Below, piece after piece: positions 31,830 through 39,583 of a stretch of DNA of 64,000 bases (the stretch's first letter is position 1; each line of letters opens with the position of its first letter). The stretch is from the NCBI GenBank assembly GCA_036506275.1, contig DASXSB010000054.1:1-64000 (forward strand), in the 5' to 3' direction. Made by a program: the position numbers and the translations under genes. The stretch comes from DASXSB01 sp036506275 (GTDB taxonomy: Bacteria; Methylomirabilota; Methylomirabilia; Rokubacteriales; CSP1-6). Below the pieces are notes generated by a model, which did no database searches, had not been told where the DNA came from, and saw only the letters and a list, made by a program, of their open reading frames with translations.

Positions 31830-32822
31830 ATGTTCATGCGCGGGACGAGGAGCGCGACGCTCGCTCTCCTCGTCCTCGCTCTCGTCGCCGGCGGGTGCGC
31901 AGGTGTCCACGAGGTCACCGGCACCGCCACCCAGGACGATCTCCTCCAGATGCGCGCCGACGTGGCGGTGGCGCAGCAGAACGCCCAGCGCGCTCGTACG
32001 GAAGTCGAGGCGCTGGCCGCGCAGATGGGACGGCGCGGCAGCGAGGCGGCGCCGGCGGCGGCGCCGGACGCCAATCGTCAGATCACCGCCCTCTCCGCGC
32101 GCGTCGACTCCCTCACCAACGCCGTCAGCGCTCTCACGAACCGCGTGGACGAGCTGACCCGTCGCGTCGACCGCCTCGCGGCCAGCCGTCCGTCCCCGGC
32201 TCCGGGGCCCGGTTCGTCCGTAGCGCCGGCGCCACCGGCAAACACCACGACGTCGGCCGCGCCCGCGACGGCCATACCGGCCCCCGGCAGCTCTCCCGCC
32301 GCCGCCCCGGCGACGGCCGCGCCGGCCACCGCCATGCCCGCGCCCGGCGCGCCCGCCGCCGCCCCCGCCACGCCTCCGCCCGGCGGCCGGCCCGCGACGG
32401 GGGCGTTGACGCCCCAGGACATCTATCAAGCGGCGTACATCGACTTCAGCAAGGGCAGCTACCCGCTCGCCATCGCCGGGTTCCGGGAGTTCGTGCGGCG
32501 ATTCCCCGATCACGAGCTCGCCGACAACGCCCAGTACTGGATCGGCGAAGCCGAGCTCGGCTTGTCGCGCGGCTACGCCAACCAGGGCCAAGCCGACAAG
32601 GCGACGGAAGCGCTCGAGCAGGCCGTGCAGGAATTCAGGAAGGTGGTCGCGAACTATCCCCGCGGCGATAAGACACCGGCCGCCCTCTACAAGGAAGCGC
32701 TGGCCCTGCTCGATCTGAAGCAACCGGGGCTGGCGAAGGCACGGCTACAGTACCTGGTCGACAACTTCCCGCAGGCAGAGGAGACACCGCTCGCACGCGA
32801 GCGGCTCGCTTCGCTGAACTAG
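31830..32822 (+). CDS. cpoB: CpoB/YbgF-like Tol-Pal accessory protein, lipoprotein form
   Basis: 330 residues from ATG 31830, two bases after pal. The leader ends in LALVAGGC, a lipobox, so unlike E. coli CpoB it should be lipid-anchored. A coiled coil (about 40-125, RADVAVAQQNAQRARTEVEA, ALSARVDSLTNAVSAL) is followed by an Ala/Pro linker. The C-terminal TPR domain begins at DIYQAAYIDFSKGSYPLAI and shows FPDHELADNAQYWIGEAEL, the Tol-Pal YbgF signature. CpoB links cell-wall synthesis (PBP1B/LpoB in E. coli) to Tol-driven constriction. It is the last gene of the operon, with a terminator immediately after. Confidence 0.9.
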   Translation: MFMRGTRSATLALLVLALVAGGCAGVHEVTGTATQDDLLQMRADVAVAQQNAQRARTEVEALAAQMGRRGSEAAPAAAPDANRQITALSARVDSLTNAVSALTNRVDELTRRVDRLAASRPSPAPGPGSSVAPAPPANTTTSAAPATAIPAPGSSPAAAPATAAPATAMPAPGAPAAAPATPPPGGRPATGALTPQDIYQAAYIDFSKGSYPLAIAGFREFVRRFPDHELADNAQYWIGEAELGLSRGYANQGQADKATEALEQAVQEFRKVVANYPRGDKTPAALYKEALALLDLKQPGLAKARLQYLVDNFPQAEETPLARERLASLN

Positions 32823-32840
32823 GCCGGCGGGCGCCGGCCT
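32821..32840. terminator. Bidirectional hairpin ending the tol operon
   Basis: AGGCCGGCGGGCGCCGGCCT overlaps the cpoB stop codon and folds into a perfect 7-9 base stem. Converging on it from the other side is the anti-sigma-like gene that stops at 32845, so it may serve both directions. Confidence 0.6.
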
Positions 32841-32844
32841 TCGA

Positions 32845-33318
32845 TCACTCGCTGTCGAACACCCACACCACCGCCATGTCGTGTTCCGGCGTCGAATAGA
32901 CCATGACGGTGCTATCGGGATTGTCCGTGTTGGCGGAACCGATGACCACGGAGGCCGGGGTCTGGAAGACGTTACCGAACTGCCAGAAGGTCAGGGTCGC
33001 GAGGAGGGCCGCCGCGGCGAGGCCGCCGAACGCCAGGCGCGGGTGCCACCGCCACGCCCGGGTGGGAGTGGCCGCGCGGGTCGCGACACGACGATCCTCG
33101 ACCCCGCGCACGATCCCTTGCCAGAAGCCCGTCCAGTCGGGGTCGGAAGGCTGGGGCATGGTCCGCACGAGGCTGCGAACCCGCTCCAGCTCGCCGAGCT
33201 CGCGGCGGCACCGCGCGCAGCCCTCGACGTGTACGGCGGTCGTGCGGGCGGCCGGCTCCGGGAGTGCCCGATCGAGGTAGGCGCTGATGTGTCGTCGCGT
33301 GCGGTAACAGGTCAACAC
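32845..33318 (-). CDS. Zinc-finger anti-sigma-like membrane protein
   Basis: 157 residues from GTG 33318. The N-terminus has a zinc anti-sigma domain: RRHISAYLDRALPEPA, then H-x3-C-x2-C in VHVEGCARCRREL. One membrane helix lies about residues 95-115 (LAFGGLAAAALLATLTFWQF), with a short periplasmic tail ending VWVFDSE. It looks like a membrane-bound anti-sigma factor or putative zinc-finger regulator, but no sigma gene is beside it, so its partner must be elsewhere or it has another role. It is divergent from the hydrolase at 33364. Confidence 0.7.
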   Translation of the reverse strand: MLTCYRTRRHISAYLDRALPEPAARTTAVHVEGCARCRRELGELERVRSLVRTMPQPSDPDWTGFWQGIVRGVEDRRVATRAATPTRAWRWHPRLAFGGLAAAALLATLTFWQFGNVFQTPASVVIGSANTDNPDSTVMVYSTPEHDMAVVWVFDSE

Positions 33319-33363
33319 GTCGGTTGGACGTCCGGGAGACCCGCCGCTATTCTCATCCCGGAC

Positions 33364-34023
33364 ATGATAGCCCAACGCGGGGTGAGGTTTACCACCGGGG
33401 ACGGCGAGACGCTGGAAGGCGAGGTCGCCCTCCCCCCGCGCGCCGCGGTCGGCCTGGTCGTCTGCCATCCCCACCCCCTGTACGGGGGCGACATGGACAG
33501 CCACGTCGTGCGGTGCGTAGCCGACGTCGCCGTCGCCTCCGGCTTGGCTTCCCTTCGCTTCAACTTTCGGGGCGTCGGCGGCTCTACCGGAAAGCACGGC
33601 GGCGGCATCCCCGAGGAACGCGACGTCGAGGCCGCGCTCGTGTATCTCGGCACGCTCCTGGCGCCGCCGGCAGCCCTCGCCCTCGCCGGATACTCCTTCG
33701 GCGCCGCCGTCGCCGCCCGCGTGGCGGCCCGGCGTGACGATTTGTGCGGGATCGCGCTCATCGCGCCTCCGCTAGCGGCCGCACCGTGGGCGTTCCCCGC
33801 GCCGCGCGCGCCTCTGCTCCTGGTGGCGGGCGCGCGCGACCCCTACTGTCCAACAGATGCGCTCACCGTCGTTCGCACGCATGCGCCGGAGGCGGTGATC
33901 CGGGTGATCGAGGACGCCGATCACTTCTTCGCGCGATCGCTCCCGGCGCTGGCGGCGATGCTCGCGCCGTGGATGACGACGCTAGATGCGGGGGAGACGG
34001 GGCGGCGTGGCGGTACCGGCTGA
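33364..34023 (+). CDS. Alpha/beta hydrolase
   Basis: 219 residues with the alpha/beta-hydrolase order: GLVVCHPHPLYGGDMDSHVV, then SLRFNFRGVGGSTG, the nucleophile elbow ALAGYSFGAAVAAR (Ser about 101), PLLLVAGARDPYCP (acid Asp) and EDADHFF (catalytic His). The CHPHPLYGG start is characteristic of a group of small cytosolic hydrolases with unknown substrates. The last 14 codons overlap the convergent DUF502 gene. Confidence 0.82.
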   Translation: MIAQRGVRFTTGDGETLEGEVALPPRAAVGLVVCHPHPLYGGDMDSHVVRCVADVAVASGLASLRFNFRGVGGSTGKHGGGIPEERDVEAALVYLGTLLAPPAALALAGYSFGAAVAARVAARRDDLCGIALIAPPLAAAPWAFPAPRAPLLLVAGARDPYCPTDALTVVRTHAPEAVIRVIEDADHFFARSLPALAAMLAPWMTTLDAGETGRRGGTG

Positions 34024-34587
34024 GAGGATGATCCGGATGCCCTCCTCCACGCTCAGCCGTGTCGACAGCACGTCTTCGCGCGGCACCACGACCACGTCGC
34101 CGAGGTAGAGGTTGTTGGTGGGGATGAACACCGTCACCATCTCGCGCTTGCCGTCAGGGGTCTCGAGGATCAGCTCGCTGGTGACGAAGGCGAAGGCAAA
34201 CTCGCCCTCGCGCGGGTGCTGGACGAGGACGACGGCCTTGAACGAGCTCCGGCGCTCCGGCGAGAACGCGTCGATGAGCATCTTGATGGAGGGATAGAGC
34301 CGCCGATAGACGGGAACGCGGAGGAGCAGCTTGTCCGCCCACGCGAGCACGCGGCGTCCGACGACGTTGCGGGCGGTGATGCCCATGAGGAGGATGATCA
34401 CGGCCGCGGTGAGAAAACCGAGACCCGGCACGGGGCGCCCGAAGATCCGCGTGTACATCGGGTAGAAAAAGTCGTCGATGTTGCTCCAGAAGATCCACAG
34501 GAGATAGCCCGTCGCGAACACGGGCACGGTGACGAAGAAACCGGCGATGAAGCGCGCCTTGAGCCAATTCTTCAGGCGGGACGACAT
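33982..34587 (-). CDS. DUF502 membrane protein
   Basis: 201 residues. Two N-terminal membrane helices (FIAGFFVTVPVFATGYLLWIFW and VPGLGFLTAAVIILLMGI) are followed by the family-specific cytosolic part: ARNVVGRRVLAWADKLLLRVPVYR, SIKMLIDAFSPERRSSFKAVVLVQHPREGEF and IFIPT-type strand FIPTNNLYLGDVVVV. The biochemical role is unknown throughout the family. Its 3' end overlaps the facing hydrolase gene by 42 bases. The next gene upstream is a divergent SDR whose ATG is only 9 bases from this ATG, so their promoters must lie within each other's coding region or be very compact. Confidence 0.9.
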   Translation of the reverse strand: MSSRLKNWLKARFIAGFFVTVPVFATGYLLWIFWSNIDDFFYPMYTRIFGRPVPGLGFLTAAVIILLMGITARNVVGRRVLAWADKLLLRVPVYRRLYPSIKMLIDAFSPERRSSFKAVVLVQHPREGEFAFAFVTSELILETPDGKREMVTVFIPTNNLYLGDVVVVPREDVLSTRLSVEEGIRIILSAGTATPPRLPRI

Positions 34588-34596
34588 CCTTCAGGC

Positions 34597-35334
34597 ATGA
34601 CAGCACAGCGGTCAGAACGAGTCAAGAAACGGCCCCGCGCGCTCGTCACGGGCGGCGCCGTGCGCGTGGGCCGCGCCATCGCGCTCGCGCTCGCGCGCGC
34701 GGGGATGGACGTCGCCATTGGCTATCACCGCTCCGCGGGGGAAGCGCGGCGCACGCTGCGCGCGCTGGAGGCGGCGGGCGCGCGCGGGGTGGCCGTGCGC
34801 GCCGACCTCGCCGATGCCGCCGCCGCCCGACGTCTCGTGGCGGACGCGGCGCGTGCCCTCGGCGGTCTCGACGTGCTCGTCAACAACGCCGCCGTGTTCT
34901 TCCGGACGCCGTTCGCCTCCACCACCCCCGCTCAGTACGATCAGCTCCTCGACGTCAACCTCCGCGGCGCCTTCTTCTGCGCGCAGGCGGCGGCGCGCCT
35001 GATGACGGGCGGCGGCCACATCGTCAACATCGCGGACGTGGGCGCCCGCAAGCGATGGCCCGGGTACATTCCCTACACGGTGTCGAAGGCGGCCCTCATC
35101 GCCTTCACGGGCGGCGTGGCCGCCGCCCTTCGATCGCAGCAAGTGGCCGTGAACTGCGTGGCGCCGGGGGCGGTGCTGCGCCCGCCCGGGATGCCGGAAG
35201 CGCGGTGGCGAGCGGTGACGCGCGGGCGCGTGAGCGCGCTCGATGACGTGACGGCGGCGGTGGTGTTCTTCGCGACCTGTCCGTCCGAGGTCACGGGACA
35301 GGTGCTGTACGTGGACGGCGGTGAAACGGGGTGA
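34597..35334 (+). CDS. Short-chain dehydrogenase, pteridine-reductase-like
   Basis: 245 residues. The Rossmann motif is ALVTGGAVRVGRAIALALA, followed by VLVNNAAVFFRTPF and the catalytic PYTVSKAAL (Tyr-x3-Lys). Where most SDRs have the catalytic Ser, this has IVNIADVGARKRWPGY, an Asp in the place used by PTR1/FolM-type pteridine reductases. That favours reduction of dihydrobiopterin or dihydrofolate-like substrates with NADPH. The ending TGQVLYVDGGE is standard. With a ThyX, which leaves tetrahydrofolate, also in the window, a folate link is possible but unproven. A strong terminator overlaps the stop. Confidence 0.8.
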   Translation: MTAQRSERVKKRPRALVTGGAVRVGRAIALALARAGMDVAIGYHRSAGEARRTLRALEAAGARGVAVRADLADAAAARRLVADAARALGGLDVLVNNAAVFFRTPFASTTPAQYDQLLDVNLRGAFFCAQAAARLMTGGGHIVNIADVGARKRWPGYIPYTVSKAALIAFTGGVAAALRSQQVAVNCVAPGAVLRPPGMPEARWRAVTRGRVSALDDVTAAVVFFATCPSEVTGQVLYVDGGETG

Positions 35335-35353
35335 GCGCGCGGGCGCTCACCCC
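35328..35353. terminator. Perfect 11-bp hairpin between convergent SDR and zinc-protein genes
   Basis: GGGGTGAGCGC (35328-35338) and GCGCTCACCCC (35343-35353) pair perfectly around a GCGG tetraloop. It includes the SDR stop codon and lies 11 bases before the stop of the minus-strand gene. Symmetry suits bidirectional termination. Confidence 0.7.
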
Positions 35354-35363
35354 GGCCGGACGA

Positions 35364-35567
35364 TCATGGGACGAGGCGCGGAGTCTTCCGTGGCGGCGGT
35401 GGCGGTGTGACCATCCCGAGCGGCACGCGCGTGTCGCTTCGCTGCGAGCGCCCGCACATCATGCACTTCCACATGAGCGGGACTTCATCGCGGAGTCCGA
35501 ACCGCTCGGCGTCGGCGAGATACCCTCGATCGAGCTCGAGGGTTCCACCACAGCGGCAGTGCGTCAT
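35364..35567 (-). CDS. Small zinc-ribbon-like protein
   Basis: 67 residues from ATG 35567, with GAGGAGG 7 bases upstream, an excellent ribosome site. The sequence has C-x-C near the start (HCRCGG) and C-x2-C in the middle (WKCMMCGR), a plausible single zinc site, then a Pro-rich end (TPPPPPRKTPR). No further domain or signal peptide is visible. The function is unknown. It is downstream of the DAHP synthase on the same strand, but a hairpin separates them. Confidence 0.65.
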   Translation of the reverse strand: MTHCRCGGTLELDRGYLADAERFGLRDEVPLMWKCMMCGRSQRSDTRVPLGMVTPPPPPRKTPRLVP

Positions 35568-35734
35568 CGATGGCCCTCCTCTGGCGCCTTCCAGAGGCAA
35601 GGCCGGTACCAAACCCGATCGCCGCGTCCAAGTGGGCGTCGTTCCTCGGGTTGATCGTAGGCTGACACACGGACGCCGCGGGGGGCGGCAGGTTTCTGAC
35701 CACGGGCACTGACCAGGATTGACCGTTCGCTGCC

Positions 35735-35756
35735 CGCCCGCGTTCACGCGCGGGCG
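35735..35756 (-). terminator. Hairpin downstream of DAHP synthase
   Basis: CGCCCGCG and CGCGGGCG form a perfect 8-base stem with a 6-base loop, 55 bases after the DAHP synthase stop. The rest of the 243-base gap (35568-35810) holds no gene or other feature I can support. Confidence 0.45.
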
Positions 35757-35810
35757 CGCTACATCTCGGCGTCGACGTTGCCGCGCGCGCGGCGGGCTAC
35801 GCGTTCGGCG

Positions 35811-36881
35811 TCAGCGTTCGCGTGGGAGCCGGCGCCGCGCGCGCACGGCGTGCGCGAGCTCCGCGATCGCCGCCACCGTCGTCTCCCATCCCAGGCAGGA
35901 ATCGGTGATCGACTGTCCGTAGCGGAGCGCGGCGGGATCGCCGAGATCCTGCCGGCCTTCGACGAGGAAGCTCTCCATCATGACGCCGAAGATGGCGGGC
36001 TCGCCGTCGGCGAGCTGCTCGGCGACGTCGTGAACCACGGCCGGCTGGCGGCGGTAATCCTTCCCGCTGTTGCCATGGCTGGTGTCGATCATCAGGCGCG
36101 CGGTGAGGCCGGCCGCCCGCAGCGCGCTCGCCGACTTCTGCACGCTCGCCGCCTCGTAGTTCGGCCCGCTCTCCCCGCCGCGCAGGATGACGTGACAGTC
36201 GGGGTTGCCGCGCGTGGCCACGATCGCGCACAACCCCTGCTCGGTGACACCGAGAAATCGGTGCGGGTGCGCGCTGGAGCGCACGGCGTCGATGGCGATC
36301 TGCACGCCGCCGTCGGTGCCGTTCTTGAAGCCGACGGGCATGGACAGACCGGACGCGAGCTCACGGTGGACCTGGCTCTCGGTGGTACGGGCGCCGATCG
36401 CGCCCCAGCTCACGAGGTCGGACGTGTACTGCGGCGAGATCGGATCGAGGAACTCACAGCCGGCGGGAAGCCCCAGCTCGGCGAGGTCGAGGAGCAAACG
36501 CCGCGCCCGCCGCAGGCCCTCGTTGATGGCGAAGCTTCCGTCGAGCCGGGGATCGTTGATGAGGCCCTTCCACCCCACCGTGGTGCGCGGCTTCTCGAAG
36601 TAGACGCGCATGACGAGATGAAGCTCGGCCGCGTGCTCGTCGGCGAGCGCGCGCAAGCGGCGGCCGTACTCGAGGGCGGCCACCGGATCGTGGATCGAGC
36701 ACGGCCCCACGACGACGACGAGACGATCGTCCTCGCCGCTCAGGGTATGGACCACGTCACGCCGCCCTTGCGTGATGGTGAGGGCGCCCGCCTCCGTGAG
36801 CGGCAGTTCCTCGAGGAGAATCGCGGGCGGCAGCAGAGGCCGGAAACTTTCGACGCGGAGGTCGCGCGTGCGTTCGGACAT
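35811..36881 (-). CDS. 3-deoxy-7-phosphoheptulonate (DAHP) synthase, class I
   Basis: 356 residues, the length of AroF/AroG/AroH. Motifs are VVVVGPCSIHDPVAALEY, MRVYFEKPRTTVGWKGLINDP (KPRTxxGWKG, PEP binding), GCEFLDPISPQY, SWGAIGARTTESQ, PVGFKNGTDG, HVILRGGESGPNY and MIDTSHGNSGKD (metal His). It condenses PEP and erythrose-4-phosphate, the first step to aromatic amino acids. ATG 36881 matches the family start; a longer frame to 36995 lacks support. Whether it is inhibited by Tyr, Phe or Trp cannot be told with confidence. It is monocistronic, ending at a hairpin. Confidence 0.95.
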   Translation of the reverse strand: MSERTRDLRVESFRPLLPPAILLEELPLTEAGALTITQGRRDVVHTLSGEDDRLVVVVGPCSIHDPVAALEYGRRLRALADEHAAELHLVMRVYFEKPRTTVGWKGLINDPRLDGSFAINEGLRRARRLLLDLAELGLPAGCEFLDPISPQYTSDLVSWGAIGARTTESQVHRELASGLSMPVGFKNGTDGGVQIAIDAVRSSAHPHRFLGVTEQGLCAIVATRGNPDCHVILRGGESGPNYEAASVQKSASALRAAGLTARLMIDTSHGNSGKDYRRQPAVVHDVAEQLADGEPAIFGVMMESFLVEGRQDLGDPAALRYGQSITDSCLGWETTVAAIAELAHAVRARRRLPRER

Positions 36882-36948
36882 GGGGCGGAGCTTATCGTCA
36901 CCCCGCCCCGCTTGTCGAGCCGGCGGGCGGACGCCGTCCTCGACGTGG

Positions 36949-37413
36949 TCAGGGCCGGATGTAAGCGTATCCCTGCTCCTGCAGCTCCATGACACGCACG
37001 ACGCCGCCTTGCGGGAGCGGCTTGGCGCCCGCGGGGAGCTGCTCGAGCGTGACGCTGAAGGCCTTCATCGTGTTACCGCACGCGCCGAACGTGAGGCCGT
37101 GGCCTTGCAGTTCCTGGAGCGCCTGACGCAGCCCGGGATCCATGCTGCTCGCCACGAACGATTTCAGCGCGGGCCCGTTCACCACCAGCTCCAGCGCTTC
37201 GATGTTCTGCCATCCGCCCACGCCGTCCACGTGGTTCTGGATGTTGCCGACAACGAAGCGCGCCTTGTCGGCGCCGGCATCGTCCAGGTGGTACACAATC
37301 TTGTGCTTCTTCGGATTCTCCTTGAGATGGCTGGCGTCGGCGGTCAGCATGGCGCCGGCGGCGACAACGAATGCGAGAGCGACGATCGAGAGCGTGCGGG
37401 CGACGTGACGCAT
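36949..37413 (-). CDS. Exported DsrE-like protein
   Basis: 154 residues from ATG 37413 (AAGGAG 7 bases upstream). A signal peptide (TLSIVALAFVVAAGAMLTADA) precedes a DsrE/F-fold domain: HKIVYHLDDAGADKARFVVGNIQNH, ALELVVNGPALKSFV, LTFGACGNTMKAFSV. The Cys in ACGNT is at the position of the active Cys in DsrE/TusD proteins, which carry sulfane sulfur, but here the protein should be periplasmic. The partner and the sulfur donor are not in the window. Confidence 0.8.
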   Translation of the reverse strand: MRHVARTLSIVALAFVVAAGAMLTADASHLKENPKKHKIVYHLDDAGADKARFVVGNIQNHVDGVGGWQNIEALELVVNGPALKSFVASSMDPGLRQALQELQGHGLTFGACGNTMKAFSVTLEQLPAGAKPLPQGGVVRVMELQEQGYAYIRP

Positions 37414-37492
37414 GCAAGGCTCCTTTCAGGACGATCGACGTTACCGGAGCCGACACGCCCGCGCAAGACGAACCCCGCGCGCGGCGCGGGCG

Positions 37493-38404
37493 TCAGGGAC
37501 CGGCGGCGGCGCGGCGGCGCTCCTCGAGCTCCTCCAGCGTGCGCGGCCAGTCTCCCCGAAGCAGACGCGAGAGCGCGCGATCGGCGAGGAGCGTGCCGCC
37601 CGTCTGGCAGGTCGGGCAGTAGTTCGTCTCGTTATCGGCGTAGACGATCCGCTGCACGGTGGTGCCGCACACCGGACACGGCTGGCCATAGCGGCCGTGC
37701 ACCGCCATCCCTTCCCGGAAGGCGGTGACGCCTTCCGGGAATTCGCCGGCCGCCTCTCGTCGCAGTCGCTCGATCCAGTGGAGGAGCGTTGCCTTCGTCG
37801 CTTCGAAGAGCCGCGCCGTCTCCGCCGCCGTGAGCTTGTGGCTGAGCTTGACGGGAGAGAGGCGGGCGCGATGAAGGATCTCGTCGGCGTACGCGTTGCC
37901 GATCCCGCTCAGGAGCCGCGGATCGGTGAGCACACGCTTCAGGGTGTGGCTCTCCCGCGCCAGGGCAGCCGTGAATCGAGCGAGATCCGCCTCGAGCACC
38001 TCGAGCCCACCGCGGTCGTGCTCGCGCAGCGCCGTCTCGCCGCGCACGGCGTGGAGCGCGGCGCGCTTGCGCGTGCCCGCCTCGGTCATGACCAGCGTGC
38101 CCGTCGAGAACTCGAAGGCGGCGAGCCCGAGCTTGCCGGGCGCCTTCGCCGGACCCTGGCGCCAGTGGAGCCGCCCCGCGATCATCAGGTGGAGCACCAG
38201 GAACAGCTCGTCCCCCAGCTCGATGACGATGCGCTTGCCGAGGCGGCGCAGTCCGGTCACGGTTCTGCCGGTGAGGGCGGCGAGCGGCGGATCGACCGAG
38301 CGCAAGACGAACGGGCTCAGCAGGCGCACGCGCTCCACGCGCGCGCCGCGGATGCGCGCGTCGAGCGCTTCGATGTACACGGTCACGTCCGGCAGCTCCG
38401 GCAT
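37493..38404 (-). CDS. Formamidopyrimidine/endonuclease VIII-family DNA glycosylase
   Basis: 303 residues. It keeps the Pro2-Glu3 catalytic N-terminus (MPELPDVTVYIEAL). The helix-two-turn-helix has GIGNAYADEILHRARLSP, and the zinc finger is CPVCGTTVQR followed by CPTCQTGG near the C-terminus. Between them are EAGTRKRAALHAV and KRIVIELGD. It resembles Fpg more than Nei but deviates at PDVTVYIEALDARI, so its lesion preference (8-oxoguanine or oxidised pyrimidines) is open. It directly follows the AttH-like gene and is probably co-transcribed with that export module. Confidence 0.88.
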   Translation of the reverse strand: MPELPDVTVYIEALDARIRGARVERVRLLSPFVLRSVDPPLAALTGRTVTGLRRLGKRIVIELGDELFLVLHLMIAGRLHWRQGPAKAPGKLGLAAFEFSTGTLVMTEAGTRKRAALHAVRGETALREHDRGGLEVLEADLARFTAALARESHTLKRVLTDPRLLSGIGNAYADEILHRARLSPVKLSHKLTAAETARLFEATKATLLHWIERLRREAAGEFPEGVTAFREGMAVHGRYGQPCPVCGTTVQRIVYADNETNYCPTCQTGGTLLADRALSRLLRGDWPRTLEELEERRRAAAGP

Positions 38405-39580
38405 TCAGCGGGGTCCTGGTGCGCCGGTGCGGGGGGCGCGCGACGAGGTGGCGTAGCCGACGAGCTCCACGTAGCCGTCTCCCGTCACGGGAACGGCGCC
38501 GTCGGTCCCTTCCACGCGCACCGCCCCCTCCCAATATCGCAGGGGCTCTCCGAGCTCCTGGTCGGAAAGTCGTGGCGTGAGGTCGAGCTGGAGGCGCGCG
38601 CCGTCCAGGCGCAGCCGCCAGCGGGCGGGATAGCGTGTGCCCGCCGGGCTCACCCAGGTATCGAGGACGTCGATGCCGACGTCGCGCGAGCCGAGGGGAC
38701 GCGCGGAGCCATCGGCGGCGACGAGCGTGCCGCCGCTCCACTCGTCGGCAGAGCCGTCGGCACGGCGGAGGCGATAGAACATGAGGTCCCGGCCATCGCC
38801 GAGCTGCAGGGCGAACCAGTCCCACCCCACGTTGTCGCCGAGGCCGCTCGTCGACCATTCGCGATCCATCCACGAGGCTCCCGCGACCGCGAAGCGGCGG
38901 CCGTCGATCTCGATCGTTCCCCGCGTCGGCATCCGCGTGAACGAGTAGTAGTACGACGCATTGCCGTCCTCCGCGCCCTTTCGGCTGAGGCCGTGGTCGC
39001 CCTGGAGCACGACCGGCTTGCCGGCGTCGAGGGTGAGATCGATGGCGGCACCGCCGTCGGCGGCGCGCAGGCGCATGGGAAGACCGTTCTCGCCCGCACC
39101 CTCGACGCTCCAGTCCTCGAGCCAGACCCGGAACGGCGATGCCTGCGCGCCCGCGAGGCCGGCGGCGCCGCGCGCGAAGCGCTGCGACGGGCGGAAGCGC
39201 CCCGCCCGCGTGTCCGTGACCGCGAAGTGCGCCATGTAGACGTGCGTCGCGCCCCAGCGCGAGGCACGTACGACGGCCTCGGGCGTCAGCGCTATCCGGA
39301 AAAACGTGAGCTGATAGCCGAAGTGGCGGCCCTCCGGGGTGGCGACGTTGCCCGTGTAGTACCACCACTCCGTGCGATAGGCGGGGTGCGGCCCGTGATC
39401 GCGGGGGAACACGAACGTCCGGGGTGCCGTCGCCCGCGCGTAGCCCGCCGTCGTCTCCCCGCCGAGCGCTTCCGCCACCGCGATGTTCGCGGACGGCGGC
39501 GGCGAATCACTGCGCAACCACCACACCGCGCCGCCGGCGGCCAGCGCCACCCCTGCCAGCAGGAGCGCGAGGACTCTCAT
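38405..39580 (-). CDS. AttH/CrtC-like (lipocalin-fold) envelope protein
   Basis: 391 residues. The leader (LALLLAGVALAAGGAVWWL) is a signal anchor. The mature part has the AttH signature FPRDHGPHPAYRTEWWYYTGN, then HFGYQLTFFRIAL and WMDREWSTSGLGDNVGWDWFALQL, shared by predicted secreted hydrolases of COG5621 and carotenoid 1,2-hydratase. In many genomes this family accompanies an FtsX-type permease and a LolD-type ATPase, as here. The exact reaction is not established for most members. The stop touches the start of the glycosylase gene. Confidence 0.85.
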   Translation of the reverse strand: MRVLALLLAGVALAAGGAVWWLRSDSPPPSANIAVAEALGGETTAGYARATAPRTFVFPRDHGPHPAYRTEWWYYTGNVATPEGRHFGYQLTFFRIALTPEAVVRASRWGATHVYMAHFAVTDTRAGRFRPSQRFARGAAGLAGAQASPFRVWLEDWSVEGAGENGLPMRLRAADGGAAIDLTLDAGKPVVLQGDHGLSRKGAEDGNASYYYSFTRMPTRGTIEIDGRRFAVAGASWMDREWSTSGLGDNVGWDWFALQLGDGRDLMFYRLRRADGSADEWSGGTLVAADGSARPLGSRDVGIDVLDTWVSPAGTRYPARWRLRLDGARLQLDLTPRLSDQELGEPLRYWEGAVRVEGTDGAVPVTGDGYVELVGYATSSRAPRTGAPGPR

Positions 39581-39583
39581 CGC

